DNA of 64,000 bases from Ifrita kowaldi. Taxonomy: Eukaryota; Chordata; Aves; Passeriformes; Cinclosomatidae. Made by a program: the position numbers and the translations under genes. Of the stretch, positions 27,501 to 39,500 are shown piece after piece (position 1 is the first letter of the stretch; every line of letters begins with the position of its first letter). The stretch spans positions 319,934 to 383,933 of the forward strand of contig VZRS01004071.1 in assembly GCA_013398055.1 (NCBI GenBank). Reading direction: 5' to 3'. The notes beneath the pieces were generated by a model. That model had not been told where the DNA came from. It did not search any database and worked only from the letters and a program-made list of their open reading frames with translations.

Positions 27501-30500
27501 AGCAAATTAAATTTGCCCGCTTCTCCTAATTATGTTTCAGTTTTGGCTTCTGAAAGGGTAAAATTTGATCCCTATGTTTATTTTTCTTTAATATTTCAAA
27601 TCTTAAGACTTTTGAAATACCTACAATTGGTATGAATCAAAATTTAGAGTTTCATCTTCCTTTTTTCATTCTTTTGGAATTTTTATCCATAGCTATGAAT
27701 GAAGGATTAATGATGCCTTTTAAGAGAAATTGCTCTTGAAGGCTTTAGCTGTCAAATAGGTTTTAGTACCAAACATGTAGACACATTAACTTCTATCATG
27801 TGCCAAATCAAAAGATGTATTTCTTTATTTCAGATAACAGAACGTACCACTTTCAAGCAGAAGATGAACAGGAATACGTAGCGTAAGAATGTTTCCATTT
27901 TTTCAAGTTTATTTTGCCAATAGAGATGTATAAAATCACACATAACAGTGGAAATAATTTTCTCAGCTGCAGAAGTAGTGCTTACTGTCTCTTTTTTTCT
28001 GCTGTTATGAATCTGTAAATGTAAATTATTTTGTGTCATGCTACAGAGCTCTTCTAAAACCTAGTAATGTTAAAAACAAAACTAAACCAAACCCAACTAA
28101 CCAAAACCCCATTTAGACTGTGTATCCTGCCAGTACATGGTTTGTGTGAAGTGCTTGGTATGATATTGTAGGTCAGATTATTAAGATTCAAATGAAATAT
28201 TTTTTAATTCTTCTGAAATCTTCTCTGTCAACCCTCCTCTTCAGTAACTTCTTTTCCTCTTGATCCTACCTTTTCCTTGAAATTAAAGATACTAAATAGG
28301 TAAAAGATTTCCATGTGACACATAGAAAATATGTACAGGCAGTGCATTTTTTCTTCTGTAGGCCTAGAAATAAACAGCAAAGCACATTTGTGTACTTCAG
28401 AATACAGGAACTTACTTCATTAATGCATGTTTCCAACCAGATTATTTCCTTTAAAACAATCTTTCTTCCTGCTGCATCAGAACTATTTCCTGAGAACCAT
28501 GTACCACTAGTTTTTCCTCCTTTGTCACCAGACGTGCTGTGCATGTTGTCTAATGCTCAACATCCAACAGTTCAAGGAATAAAATTACTTCTGAAGAGGA
28601 CAGCAAAGGCTTCCTCATTCTTTCCTTAAATATCCACATTCTAGTGGAAGACTGTGTTGCTCCGTGTGTATTTTAAAAGTACAGGGAATGTTTGTAGGGT
28701 GTTTCACTTGTTTGGTAGTGATGGGTGGCAGTGGCATTGGAGCTCAACCTTGGGACTCATGGGTGAAAAAAAAGGGCTGGAGAATTCTTTGTTGTGCAGC
28801 TATTTCCTTCTGGTCTTCCACAGCTTTATGTTGGCTCTGACAGTGCAAAGCTGACTTGCTAGTCGTGATTACTGCATTCATCCTGGAACTTAATTATTCC
28901 AGTAATTTTCTTAGTGGAGAAGAAAATACTGTTGTTTCTGATGAGTCGTAAGTTTTTGGTACTCTTCCATAAATTAATTTTAACTGTGTTAGTTGGTTTA
29001 AAAGGTGAAGTGGTTTGTTTGAGGTTTTTTTTGTCTTAACATATGAGCAAAGTAGGGGAAGAATAAATTAGCAATATCCTTCTTCTGAGAGGCAGATCAT
29101 TAAATTTAGTTTAGCAGGCTGCCTGTTGGACTGTTTTAAAATTCCAGGCTGGTTTTATTTCCCATTAGAAGCACTGAAGTTTTGTTTATCACTCTAATGT
29201 CAAGTGGCTGAGAAAATTACTTGCATTGGAATAAAGAATCCTAGAATATCTTAAGTTGGAAGGGACCCACAAGGATCATTGAGTCCAACTCCCTGCTCCT
29301 CCCAGGACTGCCTACAACTAAATCGTGTGACTGAGGGCATTGGCCAGATGCTCCTTGAACACTAACAGGGTTGATGTCCTGACCATTTCCCCAGGGAGCC
29401 CATTCCAGTGACTGACCACCCTCTCATTGAAGAACCTTTTCCTGGTGTCCCACCTGAACTTCCCCTGATGCAGCTTCCTTCCTTTTCCACATGTACTGAT
29501 GCAGATGACAGAGAGAGGAGTTCAGCACCTCCCCTTCTGCTGCCCCCCTTGAATGGGTGTGAGTGTGCTGATGAGCAGCTGCAAAGCAACCAAACATTCT
29601 GTTTTTCTTGTGCACTCACTGAGTGGACCCTAAAATCTTTATTGTCTAAAGTGTCATAGGAACAGCACCCCTTGGACTTCCAACCATAGTGACTTAAGGG
29701 TGTTCTGCAGGAACTACTTGATGTAACTCCGTAGTTAGAGTTGTCATCCTCTTGCTTCAATTTCCTCCTGACTGGTATAGGTGTGCCTCTCTCTTGATCC
29801 TTTCCTCTTGTGTTTTGTCCACACAGTTTTAGTGCTGCCTCTTTTCTGTCCTTTTTACCTTGTGAACCAATGGAAAAATACATGTGTAAATAGATTTTCA
29901 ATCACCTTCCTTATAGACTCACATCTAAATACAGACAAAAGCAAGATGCATTTCTTTTTATTCTAGCTTAACTGACCTTGCATACATTTTCCTAGTGATC
30001 ATTTCACACTGCTTCCATAAATAGCTCCTCAAACTGCATAATATTAATAATAATAATAATAATAATAATTTTTAAAAGGAGATTTAAAAAAAAAACATAC
30101 ATACAAAGCACTGAAGCCTACATTCTGTTACAGGTTTATTACTGCTTCCCCTCAAACATTTCCTTCAGGCCAGTGCCTTTCTTCATTTTTATCCAGGCAG
30201 CTGTTTGTTGGCTGCTAATTACTGACTGACAGTCCTTAAGTTCTCAGTGGATTATTAGTTTCTCTAGTAGACAAAGTACAGTGTATAGGGGAAGTGGGGT
30301 GTGGGTAGTGTGTTTCTGTATGTGCATGTAAATATATATTTATGTGTAGATTGTAAGAAAAGTAACCTGATTCTTGTAACATATGCAATAATAGTTGTTT
30401 CCTTTTTTTTATAATTGTGGATAGGGCTAAACATGCTCTGGTGATGAGCTTTGGGTTCTTTTCTAACCTCTTTTTAAAGGTCAAGAGCATATCCTTACCT

Positions 30501-33500
30501 GCAGGAAATGCCTGGATTATAAACAAAGCTAGATTTAGAAAGTTTTCTATGGAGAAACAGACGTCTAACTTCGGTCTAGTTTTTAGCAACAATTCTCAGA
30601 TATTTTTCACCTTGGAAAGATTGAGTTGAAAGGCATTGATACTATCTGATGCTTCTTCCATACAAAACAAGTTATATCTCAATATTTGAAAACTATTATG
30701 CTATTCTTGTTCCGATTATGCATTTACCTGGAAACAACAGTGTTGCAATAGTGATTGTCAGAGAGACAGATAAATTTTTTCTGCAAAATGAAAAAAAAAA
30801 AACCAAACAACTATTGGACTAGTTCTTATTCTTGGGGAAGGGTTTTTTATTGACTTGGAAATGCAAGATTAACAAACTCCTTCTATTTCATGGAGGCACC
30901 TAGGATCCCAGATTTTTTTTTAGCCTTGTTTCTTCAAAACTGTGAATTTCCAGCAAACAAAATGCCTTAAAGCATGATAAGAAATTGCTTATTCAGTAAT
31001 TGATATTCAGAAAAACAAGTTTAAGAGACGATTGGACAACCTGTTTATTGTATTAGGTAGAATAGTATCGTAGACTTACTTAGGTTGGAAAAGACTTTTA
31101 ATATCATTGAGTCCAGCCATTAATCAAACACTGCCAAGCCCACAATTAAGCCATGTCCCCAAGTGCCCCATCCACACATCTTTTAAAGCCCTCCAGGGAT
31201 GGCGGCCCAGCCACTTCTCTGGGTAGCTTGTTCCACTGCTTAAAACCCCATTTTGTGAAAGAATTTTTTTTTTCCTAATATCCAATCTAAACCTCTGCTG
31301 GCACAGCTTGAGGCCATTTCCATTTGTCCTAAAACAAGAAGACAAAGCAATTCTGTAAGACTTGGTTAATTTTTAAATTACTTGAAAGAACACTACAAAG
31401 TATTACCAGAAGGTTTTTTGGCTATTCATTTGGCACTGGCAATATTGTGAAATAAAGCAAATATATGGGGTTTTTTTAATAAAGGAAGAACAAAAAAGAT
31501 TAGTACAGATAACAAAAAGAGAAGAAGAGTAGTTAGAAGGAGTTTTATAAACTATTGACATTTAATTAACATACCATATTTACTGACTTGAATTGTTTAT
31601 TTTTGAGTGTGCAGCCTACCAGGAAGGCCTGGTGACCGGCTGGGCACTTCTTGATAAACAGCATCAGTCATTCAGAGCATGTCTGTCCTTGTGCTTGTCA
31701 GGGAAGAGCTGCCACTGTGGTGCCTCTTGCTCTGACTCAAGGGTGGCCCAGTGACAGTCTTGGGCAGAGGGTTCCTTCTACCTGAGCAAACACAACCAAA
31801 ATAATGATTGCTCTGACAGTTTGGATGCTCATAATAAGGAAATCTGTATCAAACTAACAGCTGGCTCAGTTATGTTGTGTTTGTTTTAATTGCATCTAAT
31901 AATTTTTTAATTGTTACTGCTTAGTTGATTTTTATTCAAATTCTGCCTTTTTAACAAACTAATCAAATTGTAAAGCTGAAAGAAATTGTCAACAAATGTC
32001 AGAATAAATGTTGTTTGTCTGTTAAATTATTATTTTACTCTGTGTATTTAACCAAAACACTGATATAATATTAGAAACAAGACACCACCGCCTCTTATTT
32101 TTTTTAATAACATTGAATTTCATCATTAAAATTGCAGAAGAATGCCCTCTAGTGTGGGTTTTTCTCATGTAATGAGAAAGGTTCATGTACCTTTATTGTT
32201 TTCAGCGTGTAAACTATGGAGCAAATTTGTGCTCAAGACTTTCAGTTTCTCTTTTATTTTCAAGTTGATTTTTCAAAATTTTTTAATCATTTTAAGCACA
32301 AGTTCCTAGATTATTTTCTGCACATAAAAATTTAAAAAACATATGTGCATGAAGTATATAATGTAGAGTGCCCATATATTAGTTCAGGCTCTGAGTCTGT
32401 GTTCTAAGATTACACACATAAATTTCTCTCTGAAATCCTTTAAAGCTAATCTTTTCATTGTTATTTCAGAGAGAAATTATGAATTTCAATCTGAAGTTCT
32501 CTTAGTTTGTTTAGATGACCATAACCATTTCTGCATATTTCAGAAGACTGATGATTGCAGACAATCTGAATATTGTAAACATGAAATGCCTTGAGGAGCC
32601 AATTTAAAATATTTCTGCGTTAAAAAAAAAAAAATATTTGCAGTAGATCTAAAATCATCTAAAATCACAGTACCTGGGAGGATTTCTTTTTAACTTGCTC
32701 TGTTTCTAAATTAGTAACACTGAATCTGCAATGTGCTTGTCCTTAGTGGAACAGCTTTCCCCTCCTTACTTCCACATGTAGCACAGCAGCTACTGAAAAT
32801 GAGTTTTGTTTGGTTTTAATTAAAACATTATTGTGTAAACAACAACTTGCAGAGTGATTGGGAGGGGAGGAAATAGTGCATGAGGTATAATTAAAGAGTC
32901 TTGATTTGTTGCACTCAACTGTTGCCCCTAAAATTTTATGTTGGCTATTGGTAATATTACTCTCCTGTCATCCTCTCCTCCTTAGCCCCTTGGTTGCCAT
33001 GGCAATTGTCATTAATTTGGGTATTACAGTCTGACTCTGATTAGTGCACAGAGACCTGCATTTTAAAAGGCAATGAGACATCAACACATTCACCAGGTTT
33101 CTTACTGTTTCCTCTGTGAAGAGAAAGATGCACACTGGAGAAAGTAGGGGGTATCATTTTCTCCAGGATAGACTTCAGGAAGATTTTGGGCACATTTTAA
33201 AGCAGTTAAATTTACAGGAGATTAATTGCCCCCTTTCTCTTCCACAACTTCTGCTTATTTGAGAAACCTGAGAACTTGAATTTAAAGTTGTTCACCAAAG
33301 GGATGTTAGAATTAAGACTGTTTGTCTCTTCTCATTCTTACTTACCTTTTCTCAAATCTTTGCTTTTTGTCTCTCACTTCTCCCCCTCCTCAGTCTCTCC
33401 CACAGTACAGTCCTTCCCTGTAGTCCCGCTAATATTTTGTTCCTGGCAAGATTTCTACAGTTTGTAGATTAACTTGTATTTGCAAATGCAGATCTTCATT

Positions 33501-36500
33501 AAGGTCTTTATCTTGTGCTAGATGGATATCAGTATTGACTAACAGCAAAGAAGAAGCATTAAATATGGCATTCCGTGGAGAGCAGAGCACAGGTGAAAAC
33601 AGTTTAGAGGATCTGACAAAAGCCATTATTGATGACATACAGAGATTACCCGGAAATGAAGTCTGTTGTGATTGTGGCTCACCAGGTATCTCCATTTGTT
33701 CATGTCATCAACTTCTTGATGGGAGCAAAGTAATTTCTTTAAAGAAGTGTTTGTAGAGTGCAAACTAATTTTCTAAGTGATGTTTCTTGGTCTTCAACCT
33801 GTTTTTAAAAGAACAAATATGACTTTCCTACATTAGTTCCATTTAATTCACTAAAATATTTTTGTGTGTTGTCTGTGCTTACTTCCAGCAGTTCAAGCCC
33901 CTCTGGAGTTTGAACTGTTCTTGTTGCACTGTGTCTAGATGCTTGTTGCACTTGAATGGAAGTTGCTTGGCATCACTGATCCTGTGCATGCTACTAAGTA
34001 GAAGTGAGTAATATTTAGACAATGATTGTGGAAAAATTGACCTGGCCAGGATCTTACTCCGAGGCTTTATCTTGGCATGAGACTACTGGAATTGCACTAT
34101 CAGAAGTATTCAGAGGTGGAATAAGTAGTCTTGTGCAAAGAATGAGACCCAGAGTTGAAATCCTATTAGATAATATCTTCAGAAGTACAGAGTTACAGGT
34201 CAGTTATGTGTCACTCAGAGCTTGAGAAGGGGCAGCTGGCCACAGTACACTGAGCTGGTGTGGGAGCTGTGGTAGCTGGCAGCTGTTGCAGCTTTCTCAT
34301 CTAAAGAGACACTTCAAGAAGGTGATGCTCATTTGGAACTGAGTGGATTGTGTGTATCTTGCAGATGCTTGCTGATGCAGAACTGATCCAAATTTGAAAC
34401 AGACAGAGAAAATTACAACCTGGGATATAATTATGTCAAATCCTGGAATTGGTTCATTCAATTATTTCATTATGTAAATCTATAGAAACTTCAGATTACA
34501 GTTCTCATTCATCTTTTAATTTGTAGTAAAGTTTTAAGCTTCACCTCTGTACTCCAGCTTGCTGCTTTAAAACTCTTGGTTAATGCTTCAGCAGTTACTA
34601 TTTAAGATCAAGGAAGAGATTAATTTGAAGACATGTATGTGCACAAAGTATGTCTGGAGCTTTTTCTTCTCCTTAAAAACTGGTCATGCTTCTTATGTAG
34701 CATTCATAGTATAAAATCTATTCTAATATTACATGCAGATCTCCTCCATCACAGCATTTTTAATTTTTTTTTTCCTGGACTAGCCAGCGTTCCTCAAATT
34801 TTCTTCAGCATGCTGCTGTTTTACATACTGGAAAGTGCTATGGTTAATCTTTTATGAAGGACTATTTAAAGTTTAAGAAGTAAATTTTAAAACTTCAGAG
34901 GTTGTCAAATTTAGGAGATCTGTTACTTTTAAAAACAGGAAGCAATTTGTACAGGGAACAAATCCTAAATGTATTGAAATACATTAACTCAGTATGAACT
35001 AATAAGTCTAAATTCAGTGTCTTTAGGACCGTTCTTAAATCTCAAAAACTTCATTCCACTGGTAGCAATTTTTGTGGTAGTGGTTAAATTTGCACTCGAG
35101 TTTGGAGAAAACGATGGAATATTCTTAGTTTATTTCCATTCTTTGAAACATTAAATAAGGAATCATTTCAGAATACATTTCTTACCACCATTGAAAATCT
35201 TTCTTGGACTTTGATTAAATACTCTGTTTTTCAATTCTACAGATCCAACATGGCTATCAACTAATTTGGGCATTTTAACCTGCATTGAGTGTTCTGGAAT
35301 ACACAGAGAAATGGGTGTCCATATTTCTCGAATCCAGTCTTTGGAATTAGACAAATTAGGAACGTCTGAACTCTTGGTAAGTTTCTTTAATTTATAGTGG
35401 GGTTTTTTTTCAGTCAAATGTTGACCTATATGTAGGAAGCACCTAAATGTACAATTTACTGTTTATCTTTTTCAAAGAATGTGTTTTTGCAGAATTCCTC
35501 ATTCATATTTCTGTAGGTATTTTACAGGTGCATGGTTATATACTATTACATATTATTAATGCTCTTGTCATTTCTCGTTTCGTGTCCTGAGGTGTTGGAG
35601 AATGAGTATTGGCATCCATTGTAATTAGTGCCATCAGAACTTTGGTTCTCAATAGCTGATCTTGACCCAAAATCAGGGCAGTCTAAAAGCTCAGGCAATT
35701 TGAAACATGAAGCTAATTTGACTTGGCAAAGGAGAATGACTGTTGCTTATTCTGAAAGAAAAATGTTGGAGGAATCTTAATTTGATGGATGAAATCATGT
35801 AATGTTGAAGTTATGAAAGGAATCTGATGTGAGACTACCAAAAAAAAAAGAAAAACAACAAAGGAAAAATATAGACAAATCAAAAATGAACTGTTGCAGT
35901 AGTTTTATCTACCTAGCTGTGTTTGACCTGAAAGAAGACGCTTGTTACAGAAATTTTATATGTGAATATTGAGAGAAGATGTAGGGCAGATCTAGATTTG
36001 GGTATAGTTTCAACATTACCACTTGCTCTCTTCTTGAAATATTGAGTTTTTATGCAAAGTTACTATTAATTTAAATCAAATTTTACTAAGCCTGATCTTC
36101 AGCGGGTCTGAGCTTCATTCCCAAAGAAGCTTCCTCATCAATGTACCAGCACCATTTCGGTGTTCATGCTGCTGGTTCCTCATTCTGGTTTTGTGTTGGA
36201 GGCAGATTGCCTTGAATTCTGTGACTGTGAAGTCTATTGTACAAGTTCTGACATAACAGAATTTACTTTTTTTTTTAATTGCTCTGTATTTACATGTAAT
36301 CATTGTACTTTAACTTTGCAGTCCTGTGTGTTCCATCTTTTATTAATAGTGTGGAAAATGTACATTAATAGTCCAGTTTTTAGGTTGCTGCTAGACCCCA
36401 AAAGTCCTCACCTTCATTTATTCTTTTTCTTATTGCAGCTGGCCAAGAATGTAGGAAATACTAGTTTTAATGATATTATGGAAGGGAACTTGCCTAGTCC

Positions 36501-39500
36501 TTCACCTAAACCCAGTCCATCAAGTGATATGTAAGTTTTGAATCGTTAAACTCTGAAGTTTACTGTGGAATATATCTGTGATGTAAAGTGTCTTAAACAG
36601 TAACCAAGCCAGGGGAAGGTTAGGATGGCAGAAGACTGGAGGTTTTTACTCCCACTGGGGAGCTTCGTAGAAGTTCAGTCTCCTGTCATATAGCCACATT
36701 TCAGCTACCTCAGCTTCTCTGAGTATAAAAATCTCAGTTTGGGTTTCAATTTGACTCTTGGATTGTTTTGAGTTTTGTAGTAAACCCTCAGATGATAAAC
36801 GCAGTGGACTAAATGGCACTAGCTCTGCTTTTTCTTTGGTCTTAGGCCCCAGTCAGAGTAATTTTTGTATATAACAAGAAAACAGGATAAAATTGACGAT
36901 GTTCCATATTTTGGGCTTGTTTGCAAGAAAGACGTGCAGTGTAACAATAAATAACACACATTTTATCAGATAGTTTTCTTCTTCCCTCCTCAGCTTCCAA
37001 GTTAGACAAGGTGATTTTAAATTATAATCATTGACCCATTTTTCTAAAAATTTCTAAAGCAAGCTCTATTTTCACACCCCACAGGACTGCACGTAAAGAA
37101 TTTATCACTGCTAAATATGTAGATCATAAGTTCTCTAGGAAGACTTGTGCATCTGCAGCAGCTAAACTGAGTGAATTACTTGAGGCTGTCAAATCCAGGG
37201 ATTTACTTGCACTAATTCAAGTCTATGCAGAGGGGGTAGAGCTAATGGAGCCACTGTTGGAGCCTGGACAGGTAAGCTTATCAGGTAAACAATGATTATT
37301 TTAAATCATGTGTGTTTGTAAAATGATGCCCAGGATCTGGGGCTGCTACTTTAGATGATAAAACAAGAAAAATAACATATAAAAATGGTGGGGTTTCTCT
37401 TCCTTTCCTTAGTGTGGCATCCTTGTGGAGAGGGAAAAGAATACTTTATCTTTTGTCAGCAATTGGTCTAAAGGGGTGTGAAATGCAATAGTGATATCAT
37501 ACACTGTTTTGGTACAACTGTAAGTGTTTAAAAGCACCTGTCCTGCAGTGTGCCTCCTTTAGAAAAGACCCAGAGAAGGGGGGCTTGGCTTGATAGCCCA
37601 GGGTCACCTGATACCACATGCAGTATCATACCTGCTTTTAAAATAGTGGCTGAAGGAACATATTATTGGTTTTCTGCAAGACTCTGTTTACTGTAGATGA
37701 GGAAAGAATAAATCTGATGACTTCACAGCTTCTGATGAGATATTTACAGAAGTTCAATTTCTTTCAACCAGGAAGATTCTTTTGTGTGTGTGTGTGTATC
37801 TGTTCTATCAAGTTCTGAGTACTTGATCTTTCTTCTGAAATCAGTGACAGATTTTGGAAAAATCAGTCCAAGTTGACCTTGATTACCTGTGGACAGACGT
37901 TAATCATGAGCAAAGTAACCAGTTTTTATAGATAATCAATGCCATGTAACCACTTGCTCAGAGACGTTTTCTCCCATCACTTTTAAACCCAACCTGGAGA
38001 AATGTCAGAGAATATCTTCAACAAGTTGTGTGAAAATAGCTAAGCTGGCAAAGGACACGGTGCCTGTCTGTATTCAGTGAAAGGGATAAGTTTGGTACAG
38101 TCTCAGCACTTGAACTATCACAGAGTGCTTATCATGGAAACACATTACAAATTCTCTGACTTCAAGGTCAGCTTTCTGTATTCGTCATCCACAGCAGCTA
38201 CCACAGAATTAGCTCCTCAGTCTTCCCAGCTATTACGGGCAGTGATATCTAGAAAGGTATGAGCACCAATTGAAGTGTAGTTTGCAGTTAGGACATTTAT
38301 AGAAGCATTCTCCTCTGTAAATTCTCTGATGTTTAATTTTATAATATCTTTTTAATTAGGACTTTAATTCTAAGTATATATACTGTAATATGCTTTTTTA
38401 AATGTCCTTTATGGTCAATAGGAATTAATGAAATCTAAATTTAGATTAACTTCTCGTACTTTTAAATGGAATTAAACAGCATTTCTGCTTCTATTTCAAT
38501 GGATTAATGCATATGATATGTATAGAAAATAAAGTATGATTCAATTCAAGTTCAACAAGGAGAAAGCCTTTATATGGAGGAAACGCCCCATGCTCCAAAT
38601 ATGTGCTGGGAACCACCTAGCTCTGCCTAAAGAGACCTAGGGGTCCTGATGAACACCAAGGTGAACGGGAGCCAGCAGTGTGCCCTTGTGGCAGAGGTGG
38701 CCAGTGGTATTCCAGGCAGCACGGAAGCATTGCCAGCACATGCAGGGCAGTGACCCTCCCCTGCACTCAGCACTGTGAGGCCACAGCTGCAGTGCTGTGC
38801 CCAGCTCTGGGCTCCCCACAGCAAGAGAGACGTGGACATACTGGAGAGAATACAGTGAAGGGCTACAAACATGTCTGAGAGTCTGGAGCACCTGGAAAGG
38901 CTGAGAGATCTGGGACTGTTCAGCTGGGAGAAGGCTCGGGGGGATCTCATCATTGTGTGGAAATACCTGCAGGGAGAGGGGAAAGAAGACGGAGCCCAGT
39001 GGTGCCCAGTGATGGGACCAGAGGTGATGGCACAGACGGGAGCACAGGAGGTGCCCTCTGAACATCAAAAAACCTTTTTTTTTTGTGAGAATGACCAAAC
39101 ACTGGCGCAGGTTTTCCAGGGATATGGAGTCTCTGTCCTTGGAGATATTCTAAAGCCATCTGGACATGGTCCTGGGCAACTGGTCCTTGATGGCCCTGCT
39201 TGGGCAGGGAGGTTGGACTAGACAACCTTTACAGGTCCTGTCAACTTCAACTGTTCTGCAAGTCTGTAAGAGATTTAATGTATGTGGGACTGTGATTTTG
39301 TGATGCTGTTTTTGTAGGAAATAATGCTGTGACTTTGCTTGGTGCTCACCAGGCTGTCATAAAGCAACAAGTATTGCAAACTTACTCAGTATTCCTTGAC
39401 AGGATCCCTTTCAGTTACTGGTAGCTAAAATGGTTAAAGGCTCCTCAGGATTGTTCCATTCAGCTGGGAAAAGTGAAAACTTGGTTTGGGAAAGCTGAAA

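Larger units (their letters stand above)
27883..33521 (+). other. ASAP1: ASAP1 intron (5.6 kb)
   Basis: Contains an A/C-rich patch near 28065-28110, minus-strand CR1 copies at 29231-29590 and 31061-31345, an (AAT)n repeat at 30038-30070 and an RFX X-box-like motif at 32993-33006. No extra exon is recognised. Confidence 0.75.

Noticed and set aside
29362..29901. 179-codon minus-strand open frame, the longest in the window
   Set aside because: It overlaps a CR1 3' fragment for about half its length and has no recognisable protein beyond that.
36160..36534. 124-codon frame that would extend the ArfGAP exon upstream
   Set aside because: The clear TATTGCAG acceptor at 36438 and the protein match start the exon at 36439. 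The upstream part is intron that happens to be open.
38637..39225. Several overlapping open frames on both strands (up to 153 codons)
   Set aside because: All lie within the plus-strand CR1 copy, and the antisense frames are by-products of it.
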